From assembly GCA_016194905.1 (NCBI GenBank), contig JACQAP010000013.1:66671-130670 (forward strand): a stretch of 64,000 nt of DNA, written 5' to 3'. The notes under the pieces are model-generated. The model ran no database searches. It was not told the origin of the DNA and saw only the letters and a program-made list of their open reading frames with translations. The DNA comes from Betaproteobacteria bacterium. Lineage in GTDB: Bacteria; Pseudomonadota; Gammaproteobacteria; Burkholderiales; JACQAP01. Positions 1 to 7,931 of this stretch are shown in pieces; position 1 is the first letter of the stretch; every line of letters begins with the position of its first letter. A program made the position numbers and the translations under genes.

Positions 1-531
1 TCATGGGTCACCCGGCAACATGCGATGTATGCGGCCGTGCGCGACCTGGACAAACCCTGCATCGTCGCGTTCAACGGCGTGGCGGCCGGCGCCGGATTTC
101 AGATCGCCCTGTGCGCCGACCTGCGCGTCGGCTACCCGGAGATGAAACTTGGCCAGCCGGAGATCAAGGCCGGCCTTGCCAGCATCGTCGGCTCGTATCT
201 GATGACCATGCATCTCGGGCTGTCAAAGAACATCGAACTGTCGCTGACGGGGGAGTTGATCTCGGGGGAAATTGCCCACGACATCGGGATCCTCAACCAC
301 CTCGTGCCACGCGAAGAAGTCATGGCCAAGTCCCTGGCGCTCGCCGCCGAGATATCGAAACTCGCGCCGACCGCGCTTCGGCTCACCAAGCAAAGCTTCC
401 GCACGCTGACCCAGGCCGGTTTCGACGCCGCACTGGAAGCGGCAAAAGTGGCGCAGAAGGAAGCCTACGCCAGCGGCGAACCGCAGGAGGCGATGCGAAA
501 GTTTCTCGAAGCCCGGAAATCAAAGCGCTGA
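1..531 (+). CDS. Enoyl-CoA hydratase/isomerase family protein (5' end outside window)
   Basis: The reading frame is open from the first base and the N-terminus lies upstream of the window. The visible 176 residues are the C-terminal two thirds of a crotonase-fold protein. The segment AFNGVAAGAGFQIALCADLRV is the oxyanion-hole and CoA-binding region typical of enoyl-CoA hydratases, followed by the usual helical trimerisation tail ending in a basic stretch. Family members hydrate or isomerise acyl-CoA esters in fatty-acid or aromatic-acid degradation in the cytoplasm. Substrate cannot be told from this fragment. A Bug receptor follows on the same strand after a repeat-bearing gap, so co-transcription is uncertain. 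Confidence 0.9.
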   Translation, partial: SWVTRQHAMYAAVRDLDKPCIVAFNGVAAGAGFQIALCADLRVGYPEMKLGQPEIKAGLASIVGSYLMTMHLGLSKNIELSLTGELISGEIAHDIGILNHLVPREEVMAKSLALAAEISKLAPTALRLTKQSFRTLTQAGFDAALEAAKVAQKEAYASGEPQEAMRKFLEARKSKR

Positions 532-547
532 AACTCATTGAACACGA

Positions 548-581
548 ATACCCTCGCGATAGCGTGGAGTACCCTTTTAGG
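548..581 (+). repeat. ATACCC/GGAGTACCC hairpin repeat, copy 1
   Basis: These 34 bases are identical to 22443-22476. The element reads ATACCCT, a short inverted repeat (CGC GATA GCG), then GGAGTACCC and TTTTAGG. A third, diverged copy on the minus strand at 6204-6245 keeps both flanks but has a longer central hairpin. It lies between two genes and is followed by purine-rich repeats, so it looks like an intergenic repeat and not coding DNA. Confidence 0.75.
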
Positions 582-762
582 GTCACGAAGGAAAACAGGA
601 AGGGACTCGAGGGAAACCAGCGGCACCGGAAACGAGAGAAAGAACGTAGCGATGCGATTCCACCCGACACGCAGTTCCTCACCATTGATCTGGATCCCAC
701 ACAACGGCGTAAGGTTCGATGCGACGGCGAGTTTATTTACGTATCTTTCTTTATTTCGATTT

Positions 763-791
763 ACCTTCGTGTTCCTTCGTGTCCTTCGTGT
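763..791 (+). repeat. CTTCGTGT tandem repeat at the 5' end of the Bug gene
   Basis: Three tandem 9-base-like units of the form CCTTCGTGT occur here. The same family appears elsewhere in this window in intergenic spaces (22913-22945, 53734-53835). Here it lies within, or just before, the coding start of the Bug receptor, so either the annotated leader is repeat-derived or the true gene begins nearby. Confidence 0.6.
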
Positions 792-1746
792 TGAGCATTT
801 CTTCTTTCTCTTTGTCCTCTATGGCGCAACGAATTTCGCCTTTGCCGACACCTATCCCAACAAGCCGATCCGCATCATCGTCCCCTACCCGCCCGGCGGC
901 TTCAATGACACCCTGGCGCGCACGCTTGGACTGAAGCTGACCGAAAAATGGGGACAACCGGTCATCGTGGACAACCGTCCGGGAGGCGGCACTACGATCG
1001 GCACCAATCTCGCCGCGAAATCCGCGCCGGATGGCTACACGCTGCTGATCGTCTCCTTCGCCTTCGCCGTCAATCCCGCGCTGTATGCTTCCCTGCCCTA
1101 CGATACGGGCAAAGACTTCGTGCCGATCGTGTTTGCGGCCCGCACGCCGAATCTGCTGGTCGTCAATTCCGAATTGCCGGTGAAGTCGGTAATGGAACTG
1201 ATCGCTCTCGCGAAATCAGAACCAGGAAAGTTGAATTACGCATCCGCTGGCAACGGCTCGTCGAATCATCTGTCGATGGAGTTGTTCAAGAGCCTGACCG
1301 GGGTGGACATCGTTCACGTCCCCTACAAAGGCAGTGCCCCGGCCGTGACCGATCTGATCGGCGGCCAAGTCGACCTGATGTTCGATAACGTCCCGAACGT
1401 GCTGCAACAGGTGAAGGCAGGCAAGCTGCGCGGGCTTGCGGTATCGAGCAAGGAACGTTCGCCCTTCATCAAGGAACTGCCGACCGTCGCGGAATCCGGT
1501 GTAGCTGGATTCGATGTATCAGTATGGTTCGGCGTCGTCGCGCCGGCCGGAACGCCGCAATCCATCGTCGCGAAACTCAGCGCGGAGATCAACAGCATCC
1601 TCAAGATCGCCGAGGTGAAGCAGGCGTTCAACAACCAGGGAGTCGAACCCTTGGGAGGGACGCCTCGGGAATTTTCCTCATTCCTCGTTGCGCAAACGAC
1701 GAAATGGGCAAAGGTCGTCAAGGATTCAGGAGCCAAAGCGGAATGA
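769..1746 (+). CDS. Bug-family tripartite tricarboxylate transporter substrate-binding protein
   Basis: Periplasmic solute receptor of the Bug/TctC family, which captures carboxylates or related small organics for a TctAB-type membrane unit. The mature part starts near DTYPNKPIRIIVPYPPGG, the conserved family opening, and the motifs DNRPGGGTTIG and PYKGSAPAVTDLIGGQVDLMF are typical. From the GTG at 769 the protein has 325 residues, the normal family length, with a hydrophobic leader rich in Phe ending in AFA. An ATG at 652 in the same frame would add 39 residues. The start is therefore uncertain, and the first codons lie inside a CTTCGTGT repeat. No TctA or TctB gene is in the window, so this is an orphan receptor. 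Confidence 0.88.
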   Translation: MFLRVLRVEHFFFLFVLYGATNFAFADTYPNKPIRIIVPYPPGGFNDTLARTLGLKLTEKWGQPVIVDNRPGGGTTIGTNLAAKSAPDGYTLLIVSFAFAVNPALYASLPYDTGKDFVPIVFAARTPNLLVVNSELPVKSVMELIALAKSEPGKLNYASAGNGSSNHLSMELFKSLTGVDIVHVPYKGSAPAVTDLIGGQVDLMFDNVPNVLQQVKAGKLRGLAVSSKERSPFIKELPTVAESGVAGFDVSVWFGVVAPAGTPQSIVAKLSAEINSILKIAEVKQAFNNQGVEPLGGTPREFSSFLVAQTTKWAKVVKDSGAKAE

Positions 1747-1796
1747 GCCGGGTAAAAAGAACCTGTTTTACGTCGCAAACCAGTTCAGGAGGGTAA

Positions 1797-2132
1797 ATGC
1801 TGAAATCCATGATCACGAGCACGTTCGATCTGCCTGGCCATGACATCGCGAAAAATATCGGAATCGTGCGCGGCATCACGGTCAGATCGCGTTCGATCGT
1901 CGGCAATTTCTTCGGGGCGCTGCAATCGCTGTTCGGCGGCAATATCACGATCTATACCAATCTTTGCGAGCAAGCCCGCACCGAGGCTTTCGATCTCATG
2001 TGCGAGCATGCGCAACAGCTCGGAGCCAACGCCATTGTCGCCGTGCGCTACGACGCGACCGAAGTCATGGCGGGTCTTACGGAAGTCTTGTGCTACGGCA
2101 CCGCGGTCGTCGCGTCACCCAAACGCCCCTGA
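1797..2132 (+). CDS. YbjQ family (UPF0145) protein
   Basis: A 111-residue cytoplasmic protein of the YbjQ/UPF0145 (DUF74) family, a small beta-rich fold that forms oligomers and is sometimes called a heavy-metal-binding domain, though no firm function is known. Family features visible are the N-terminal [13 protein letters not shown], then the helix with [22 protein letters not shown] and a glycine-bearing last strand (VLCYGTAVV). Length matches the family. It starts at an ATG 50 bases after the Bug gene, with GGAGGGTAA just upstream as a good ribosome binding site, so it could be read from the same message. Confidence 0.88.
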   Translation: MLKSMITSTFDLPGHDIAKNIGIVRGITVRSRSIVGNFFGALQSLFGGNITIYTNLCEQARTEAFDLMCEHAQQLGANAIVAVRYDATEVMAGLTEVLCYGTAVVASPKRP

Positions 2133-2222
2133 ACTCCGCTCTTTCGTGCAGGATTCGTCATCTGAGTCAGCCTGCGTCAGCGTAGGCTACACTTTCGAAT
2201 CAATCGTTCGCGAGGACTTCCA

Positions 2223-3038
2223 ATGACGACACCCGGACTTCCGGCTTTCTACATTTCGCATGGCGGCGGGCCATGGCCATGGATAGAAGGCCGGATGCGC
2301 GATACCCACCGTAAGCTCGAGGCAGCACTGCAACAACTACCACAACTTGTGGGCGTGACGCCGAAAGCCGTGTTGATGATATCGGCGCACTGGGAGGAAG
2401 CAGACTTCACCGTGATGAGCCACCCCAGTCCTCCAATGATTTACGACTACACCGGCTTTCCAGAGAACACGTATCAGATCCAGTACGCCGCGCCCGGCGC
2501 GCCGAAACTAGCGGAGCAAGTGCATGGTCTGCTCCAAAGCGCGGGTATCGCCGCACGGCTCGATCCGGCGCGAGGCTTCGACCACGGAACATTCGTACCG
2601 ATGGCCGTGATCTATCCCGATGCCAGCGTTCCAGTCGTGCAATTATCCCTCAAGCGCGGACTCGATCCGCAAGACCACCTGGCCGCCGGGCGCGCCCTGG
2701 CAACGCTTCGTAACCAAAGCGTACTCATCGTCGGGAGCGGGTCGAGCTACCACAATCTCAGGATGCTCGGCCCGGAAGCGAAAGTTCCCTCCGCTGCGTT
2801 CGACGATTGGCTTCAGCGCACGCTCGAAGGGACGCATTTCGAGGAGCGCGCCGCCGCGTTGGCCTCCTGGGAAGCCGCGCCCTCGGCGCGCGTGGCGCAT
2901 CCCCGGGAAGAACATCTGCTGCCGCTGATGGTAGCCGTCGGCGCGGACGAGCGGGACGTCGCCACACGTTTCTATCACGAGAACACCTTTTTCGGCAGCG
3001 GCAGCGTATCGAGTTTCATGTTTACCAAAGGCTCTTGA
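2223..3038 (+). CDS. Class III extradiol dioxygenase family protein (DODA/YgiD type)
   Basis: A 271-residue protein of the LigB/4,5-DOPA-extradiol dioxygenase superfamily. Metal-ligand positions are visible: H14 in YISHGGGP, H59 in ISAHWEE, and the later histidines in GFDHGTFVPM and SGSSYHNL. The family uses a non-haem divalent metal (Fe or Zn) to cleave or open catecholic rings. Bacterial members such as YgiD act on DOPA in vitro, but the natural substrate is often unknown. The ATG follows a weak ribosome-binding region in a 90-base gap after the YbjQ gene. Substrate here is not predictable from context. Confidence 0.87.
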   Translation: MTTPGLPAFYISHGGGPWPWIEGRMRDTHRKLEAALQQLPQLVGVTPKAVLMISAHWEEADFTVMSHPSPPMIYDYTGFPENTYQIQYAAPGAPKLAEQVHGLLQSAGIAARLDPARGFDHGTFVPMAVIYPDASVPVVQLSLKRGLDPQDHLAAGRALATLRNQSVLIVGSGSSYHNLRMLGPEAKVPSAAFDDWLQRTLEGTHFEERAAALASWEAAPSARVAHPREEHLLPLMVAVGADERDVATRFYHENTFFGSGSVSSFMFTKGS

Positions 3039-3174
3039 ATTCCATCTTTACTCCGCGCCCCTCTTTTTCGCCCGACGCCTTTAAGTTAAATCACCTGGAG
3101 CAAATCAGGTTCTGGCTTCCACTTTGTTCTCGGTATTCATGAGGTAGTGAAAATCCCGGAGTAGGATTGCATAA

Positions 3175-3191
3175 GGCGATCGTCGATCGCC
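3175..3191. repeat. 17-base palindrome GGCGATCG-T-CGATCGCC
   Basis: Perfect eight-base arms around one central base, in the 334-base gap 3039-3372 that marks the change from GC-rich housekeeping DNA to AT-richer accessory DNA. Besides this palindrome and the inverted repeat at 3290-3332, I see no gene, tRNA or clear promoter in the gap. Confidence 0.5.
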
Positions 3192-3289
3192 ATTTTGTTC
3201 TGCACCGCGGAGAGGGATGACAGTTTGCAATCGGGGCGGAGACGGTCTAAATTGGATCGGCATGCCGATTGCATTGAATCTAAATAATT

Positions 3290-3332
3290 AGACCTCCTAA
3301 GTGACAGGTTATAAAGTCTTTTAGGGAGGTCT
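3290..3332. repeat. Inverted repeat AGACCTCC..TAA / TTA..GGGAGGTCT
   Basis: Left arm 3290-3300 and right arm 3321-3332 pair over 11 bases with one bulge, separated by about 20 AT-rich bases. It ends 40 bases before the start of the accessory gene at 3373. It could be an operator, the 5' leader hairpin of that gene, or the end of a mobile segment; the sequence alone does not decide. Confidence 0.45.
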
Positions 3333-3372
3333 ACTTCACGTTTTCACCACTCCGAGGATCCGCACTTTGCAG

Positions 3373-4248
3373 ATGAAGAACCTCTTGTTCGCTCTCGGAA
3401 TTACGGTCGTCGCAGCACTAGCTGCGATCGGCGCTGGATCCGTTTCATGGGTGTTTTGGGAGGCGTGGCAAGGGTCCGACCGAGAAGCATTTCGTGCGCT
3501 GCTGGGCGCGTTCTCTGGAGCGTTCTTCGCGTTCTTGTTCGTTCGTTTCGGCGAAGGCCTCAAGCGAATTTATGAGCGCAAGGAGAAGCACCACACGTCA
3601 CTGGTCCGGTTGCAGCACTACTTCAACGACTGCCTCAACATCACTGGAGACAACATCTTTATCGTCGTCAATTTCTTGAGTGTTTTCGATGAAAAGCGGC
3701 TTCAATCGAATGACCTACCGATCTTCATCAATCGATTTCACGAGTATCCAATAGATCGGGAATTAGTTATTGGGTTAACAAACCTCGATTTTGCCAACGA
3801 CGTCTATACCCTCAACGTTGAACTTCGAAAATTGAACGACTCCTTAGTCACTATCGACCGGTCGTACGCGCGAATCGCGGAAGCATTTATATCTAAGAAG
3901 ATCGATCCGGCGATGTATGTCGCTAACATTCGCCATTCTCGGGGGCGATATGTGGAGATGCGAGAGTTCCTTCTACAAGAGAAACTGGACCTCATTCGTT
4001 TATTCGCGAGTTCTAACCTTTTAACCAAGGACGCTCCATTCCTTGTTCGAGTAATTCGTGTGCTGACGAAATCCAGCTATTCCAGCAGGTTCAAGACGGA
4101 CCTACCTACTGAAGTGAAGAGGGTTTCTGCGGAGATCGATGCAGGTGCTAAGAACAGTCGGTTAAGAATCGAAGAAGTTCAAGCACGTGCGGCCCAACCC
4201 GCCGCTTTAGGGGACGTTCCGCCCAAGGGCGTCCCGCCCTCGATCTAA
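3373..4248 (+). CDS. Hypothetical membrane protein with two N-terminal TM helices
   Basis: Not recognised. The 291-residue product has two predicted membrane helices (about residues 3-25 and 38-58) joined by a short acidic loop. A roughly 230-residue charged, mostly helical cytoplasmic region follows, and a proline-rich end. ATG 3373 is preferred to a TTG six bases upstream. Base composition is visibly poorer in GC than the genes before 3 kb, a sign of acquisition. The layout (membrane anchor plus soluble helical region) resembles small effector proteins in conflict systems, but no family motif supports that. An attC-like site overlaps its 3' end, so it may be the first of several integron cassettes. 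Confidence 0.7.
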   Translation: MKNLLFALGITVVAALAAIGAGSVSWVFWEAWQGSDREAFRALLGAFSGAFFAFLFVRFGEGLKRIYERKEKHHTSLVRLQHYFNDCLNITGDNIFIVVNFLSVFDEKRLQSNDLPIFINRFHEYPIDRELVIGLTNLDFANDVYTLNVELRKLNDSLVTIDRSYARIAEAFISKKIDPAMYVANIRHSRGRYVEMREFLLQEKLDLIRLFASSNLLTKDAPFLVRVIRVLTKSSYSSRFKTDLPTEVKRVSAEIDAGAKNSRLRIEEVQARAAQPAALGDVPPKGVPPSI

Positions 4249-4258
4249 TTGGTTGGAC
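4192..4258 (+). other. attC-like integron recombination site 1 (candidate)
   Basis: A 67-base segment begins with GCCCAAC (fits RYYYAAC) at 4192-4198 and ends with GTTGGAC (fits GTTRRRY) at 4252-4258. The two cores are complementary at six of seven bases. The middle folds on itself: GGGACG at 4211-4216 pairs with CGTCCC at 4230-4235. It overlaps the stop of the preceding gene and ends 18 bases before the next ATG, as in integron cassettes. No integrase gene is in the window. Confidence 0.4.
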
Positions 4259-4276
4259 AACTCGTGACGTCGAGAA

Positions 4277-4939
4277 ATGAGCACGAAAGAGATTCCCCCC
4301 GGAACTGCGCTTGTTAGGACTGTCGCAAGCCGCGAACTCGGAGATATCGCGTTCGATTCGGCCGAGGTTGCTCTCGACAGCGTTTTAACCGAAGGGGTCC
4401 TCAGAGAGCTTCCCGTCGTCGGCATACTTGTTAAGCTTGCGAAGGCGGGCCAATCAGTTGCGGAAGAACTCTTCCTGAGGAAACTTCTTCGTTTCCTGCT
4501 CGAGCTTAGGAAAGTTCCCGTCGAAGAAAGAGCGAAGCTCTTGGCGAGACACCCTGACGGTACGGAAGAACAGAGTGGTCTGGGTGAAAATCTGTTGTTG
4601 GCGCTGGAACGCCTCGACAATATACATAAGCCAGCCCTGCTAGCACGCTTTTTCGCAGCGTATATTCGGGAGCAAGTGGACTATTCAACCTTCTCTCGCC
4701 TTGCCCAAGCACTGCAGCGCCTCAACTTTTCGCTGATACCGCACGTGCGTTGGTTCTATACGCGCGAAGGTCCGATGATGGACATTACTGAGGACATTGA
4801 GCACGAACTCAGTTTGGCCGGATTACTAACGGTGAGTTTGGAGGGCTCTGGGTCGGTCGGCGGGGGTGCAGGTTATCGCTATTCTCCAATCGGGAAGCTT
4901 TTTCTCGAAATAGGATATGGTGTACATGTCCGTCAATGA
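4277..4939 (+). CDS. Hypothetical protein, possible integron gene cassette
   Basis: A 220-residue soluble protein I do not recognise. The N-terminal half has a hydrophobic, amphipathic helical stretch (VLRELPVVGILVKLAKAGQS). It is followed by a charged region and a small C-terminal part with YRYSPIGKLFLEIGYG, which resembles a winged-helix ending. This arrangement is loosely reminiscent of Abi-alpha/DUF4393-type proteins, but I cannot confirm membership. It starts 18 bases after one attC-like core, and its stop codon is three bases before the next. That is the exact layout of a single-gene integron cassette. Base composition is lower in GC than the core genome here. Confidence 0.65.
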   Translation: MSTKEIPPGTALVRTVASRELGDIAFDSAEVALDSVLTEGVLRELPVVGILVKLAKAGQSVAEELFLRKLLRFLLELRKVPVEERAKLLARHPDGTEEQSGLGENLLLALERLDNIHKPALLARFFAAYIREQVDYSTFSRLAQALQRLNFSLIPHVRWFYTREGPMMDITEDIEHELSLAGLLTVSLEGSGSVGGGAGYRYSPIGKLFLEIGYGVHVRQ

Positions 4940-4942
4940 GTG

Positions 4943-5010
4943 GTCCAACAAGTGCGCCAACCGGACACGCAAACAGCGGCGCTACACTTGCTTTTGCATG
5001 CGAGTTAGGC
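4943..5010 (+). other. attC-like integron recombination site 2 (candidate)
   Basis: A 68-base segment with GTCCAAC (RYYYAAC) at 4943-4949 and GTTAGGC (GTTRRRY) at 5004-5010, which can pair with each other (two G-T type mismatches). It follows the stop of the upstream gene by three bases. Size and position match attC sites, though the inner L boxes are weak. Together with site 1 it brackets the gene at 4277-4939. Confidence 0.45.
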
Positions 5011-5053
5011 CCAAGTGTTATGTCTCCTCCATCGGCCGATAAGCGCTTAACGA

Positions 5054-6103
5054 ATGAACCAGCTCCTGGCAGCACTGCCCGGGTACTATGATGCAATTGT
5101 CGAAGACCTCGCGCGCGCGGACTGGCTGGTTCACAACTTCCGCAAACCGAATCCAGAAGGTCTCTACAATCCTGCAAACTACCTCCACAACAGGGAATTC
5201 GACGAAACCGAATACCGAGCCCTAATCGACCTCAACGTACTTCAGTTCATTGTCAATTGTCTGAAAAAGGGCAAACCGCACCAGAACTACCGAACCGCTT
5301 GCGCCCTTCTCGTTTTTTGTCGCCTGAGTGACATCCAGATAGAGCCGGCCCTGGCAGTCTATGAAAGGATCAACTACAACGCTGAGAACCTGGAGGAGGC
5401 ACTCACAGAGGTCCAACTATTGCGATCGCTCGACAACGCAGATGTAGACTACCTAGCGCAGTATGCTCTGGGCGTCGTGGATAACCTTCTAGACATTGAT
5501 CGTGTGCACGTCGAGCGAGAATCGCTGGCCGCAGGGCTTACACAATATAGGAGGTTGACACACTGGGACTCAGTTTACCTATTAGTTCTCGGGGCGATAT
5601 CGGTGTACTGGGACGCCCACATCCCACAAAATCGGAAACTAGAAAATTATGTAGAGTGGATGTTGCGTGAGTACCGCTTATCGTTGCCGTGTGTAGTCTA
5701 CGCAGTACGTCTTTTCGGCCAGAATCCCATGCCGAAGATGATGAAGTTCCGTCCAGACCGGCCCGAACACTTGAGACGTATCGCAGTTTTCAATATGACG
5801 TGGGACCTGTTTCACGTCGATCACTACTTCAAAATCTGGACTAATCCGCAAGAGAAATGGGAGGCGCTCTTCTTTACGCACGACCGAGTGTTGAAATCGG
5901 TAATGCGATTGGCTATCTCCGTTCAATATGCTGGCACCTTGGATCCAGTTCTTCAGTACCTCAGTGAACGACAGGCTGCAGCCTTGCGCTCGCTCATCGA
6001 CACTCGCAGTGAGCGAACTGACCGTGTGTACGGTACGGATGCATGGACCCCTGAGCACAGATCTCGTGGTATCGCAGCAATCGAGGCTGCGCTGTTTCAA
6101 TGA
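5054..6103 (+). CDS. Hypothetical protein (349 aa)
   Basis: Not recognised. A soluble 349-residue protein of mixed composition with no signal peptide and no membrane helix. Acidic motifs are spread along it: ALIDLNVLQFIV near residue 60, LLDIDRVHVERE near 150 and VFNMTWDLFHVDHYF near 260. Their spacing faintly recalls PIN-like nucleases, where separated aspartates bind metal, but the similarity is too weak to name a function. The ATG lies 43 bases after the second attC-like site. No third attC-like site follows its stop, so if this was a cassette array it has decayed or ended here. Codon use is AT-richer than the flanks. Confidence 0.65.
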   Translation: MNQLLAALPGYYDAIVEDLARADWLVHNFRKPNPEGLYNPANYLHNREFDETEYRALIDLNVLQFIVNCLKKGKPHQNYRTACALLVFCRLSDIQIEPALAVYERINYNAENLEEALTEVQLLRSLDNADVDYLAQYALGVVDNLLDIDRVHVERESLAAGLTQYRRLTHWDSVYLLVLGAISVYWDAHIPQNRKLENYVEWMLREYRLSLPCVVYAVRLFGQNPMPKMMKFRPDRPEHLRRIAVFNMTWDLFHVDHYFKIWTNPQEKWEALFFTHDRVLKSVMRLAISVQYAGTLDPVLQYLSERQAAALRSLIDTRSERTDRVYGTDAWTPEHRSRGIAAIEAALFQ

Positions 6104-6164
6104 CCGCGGACCAAGTGAAACATAACAGAATCTTTCCTCTGCAAACAAGTATCAGCTCATCAGT

Positions 6165-6245
6165 TCTTTTTCCTCCGCGCCCTCTCTTGCTTTTCCTCTG
6201 CGTCCTAAACGGGTACTCCGACGTGCCAGGCGGCACGTAGGGTAT
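6165..6245 (-). repeat. GGAGTACCC hairpin repeat copy 3 with adjoining purine-rich repeats
   Basis: Read on the minus strand, 6245-6204 gives ATACCCT, a hairpin with ACGTGCC and GGCACGT arms, then GGAGTACCC and TTTAGG. This matches the ends of the elements at 548 and 22443 but has a different centre. Purine-rich repeats of the type GCAGAGGAAAAGC continue to about 6165. It interrupts the block shared with 10139-10240. Confidence 0.6.
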
Positions 6246-6280
6246 CTGCGTCAACGCTCCGGTCCCTGGCCGGCTAACAG

Positions 6281-6705
6281 TCACCAGGTATATCGAACCG
6301 TATAGCGCACCACCGCCTCCCCATCGGCAGCGACCGTCACCGGAAAGTGAATCGTGCGCGAGTCCTGTTTCTCGTACGACTGGTTCATCTGCGTGATCTT
6401 CCAGTTCGTCCAGCGGTAGAGGTTTTCCTTTACGATCACCCGCACCGGTTCGTCCTTGCGGTTGTGGATCTTGACCTCGATCTCCTCGGTCATGGTGTTA
6501 CGGTTGGTGTCGACTTTGAAATCCACCTGGCGACGCTCGCCCACAACGTCGAAGGCGCTGCCGAGTTTGAGCTGCACGGTTTCGTTCTTCGGCGTGTGAT
6601 CGATGCGATCTTCCCCGATGAACTCCAGGCTGCCATCCGCGCTGTCGAGCTTGGCTACTCTTATCCGACCCGACGGCAGTGGCACGCCCATGCCGTCCGC
6701 GGTGG
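6281..6705 (-). pseudogene. Truncated DUF4139 gene copy (3' end only)
   Basis: About 425 bases match the last quarter of the intact DUF4139 gene at 10224-11738, protein-to-protein nearly identical from DGMGVPLPSGR to the common end VRYTW. Upstream of about 6705 the similarity stops abruptly within the codons after GMGVPLPSGR's DG, and the frame then runs into unrelated sequence. About three quarters of the gene is missing, so it should not give a working protein. The downstream flank is also shared with the intact copy (CTGCGTCAACGCT, CCCTGGCC). This copy and the intact one flank the caspase operon. Confidence 0.85.
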
Positions 6706-6890
6706 CAGCCGCTTCCTTGCCCCATGCACCTTGCGTACAGGAATTGGGGCAGCGTTCGTGATTTATTACCCGGATCAAGATTGTCCCTTGACTCCACCGC
6801 GCTGGATGCGCCACTATTTAAGCCCTCAAGGGAAAATGGCAAATAATCTGGTTAGCCTAACCGTCGCGCGAAAATCCTTTTGACGACTTT

Positions 6891-7931
6891 ATGTGCCTGT
6901 CCTCCATTCGAAGATCGCTCTTTACGTGTTCAACGTTTGCGAACTTGATTGTAACAATCTCAATTTCGATGGTCAGTACGCTTCCGAATTCCGCATTCGC
7001 ATACGATCATAGGATTGCCTTGCTGATTGGGCTCGGAAAATATGAAAGTGGAGCAAGCAAAGGTTTATTTAGAGATCTCCCTGTTGCCGCCAACGACCTA
7101 GAGGCAGTCGCCAATGCGCTTGAGAGACTCGGGTTCGATCAGATCGAGATTTATTCGGATCTAATGCCGCCAATCGGTTCGCGGTTTGATTTTCGTAGCC
7201 TATTAATTCCCGGCGATAGTCCATCCTTGCCTATCAACTCGCTGCATGTGGATAGACTAATTAATGACAGGCTCATTGCTCTCGAGGAAACAGAGGAGAA
7301 CGATTTATTACTAATCTACTTTACCGGTCACGGTGGAATCTTCGGGAAGGCTGACCGAGTGTTAGCTGTACCAGACAGTCGGGTCAGCACCCCGAATTCC
7401 TTCGTCCAAGTAAAGCACATACTCAACATCATGGCCGACAGGGCCAATTCTACTGACAAATTTCTTGTCGTCGATGCCTGCGCCGATCAACTGAAAAATA
7501 GCGCTGAACTGCAAGGAACAAAGACGGATGAGGAACTACCGGATTACTTGTATTCAAGCAAGCTTGGTGAAATGTCATTCTTCGATCGGCATCTGGGGAT
7601 AAGCGTGTTTACGCACTATTTTGTCGAAGCGCTTGTGCGAGCTGACGAATTAGGGATTGGAGACGTAACAGGGAAGATCGAGTCACATGATATAAAGAAT
7701 TATGTTCGTCGCTACGTGCCATTGCATACAGATATGGAACAAAAGAAACCGCAACGGCCCAAGAACGTACCACTTGTCCAACACCCTTTAGGTTCGGGCA
7801 GCCAGAACTTAGTTTTGACGCAATATAAAGTTGGTACAAAATCGCCACTACCAGACTCAGAAGCGACAGCTGCTCAAAGAGAAATCTACCTGCGAAGCAT
7901 ACAAGAAACGTACTACGGAGACGCCAAATGA
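6891..7931 (+). CDS. Exported caspase-like (peptidase C14) protein
   Basis: A 346-residue caspase/metacaspase-fold cysteine protease. The catalytic dyad is clear: H147 in IYFTGHGG and C197 in FLVVDACAD, each after a hydrophobic strand as in family C14. The start of the fold, HRIALLIGLGKY at residue 40, follows a hydrophobic leader ending in NSAFA, so it is probably secreted to the periplasm. No ribosome binding site is obvious before ATG 6891. The stop overlaps the next ATG (ATGA), and two more exported proteins follow, so the three are one operon. No adaptor or sensor domain is fused. DNA is AT-richer than the flanks. Function is unknown; bacterial caspases occur in both signalling and defence. 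Confidence 0.85.
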   Translation: MCLSSIRRSLFTCSTFANLIVTISISMVSTLPNSAFAYDHRIALLIGLGKYESGASKGLFRDLPVAANDLEAVANALERLGFDQIEIYSDLMPPIGSRFDFRSLLIPGDSPSLPINSLHVDRLINDRLIALEETEENDLLLIYFTGHGGIFGKADRVLAVPDSRVSTPNSFVQVKHILNIMADRANSTDKFLVVDACADQLKNSAELQGTKTDEELPDYLYSSKLGEMSFFDRHLGISVFTHYFVEALVRADELGIGDVTGKIESHDIKNYVRRYVPLHTDMEQKKPQRPKNVPLVQHPLGSGSQNLVLTQYKVGTKSPLPDSEATAAQREIYLRSIQETYYGDAK

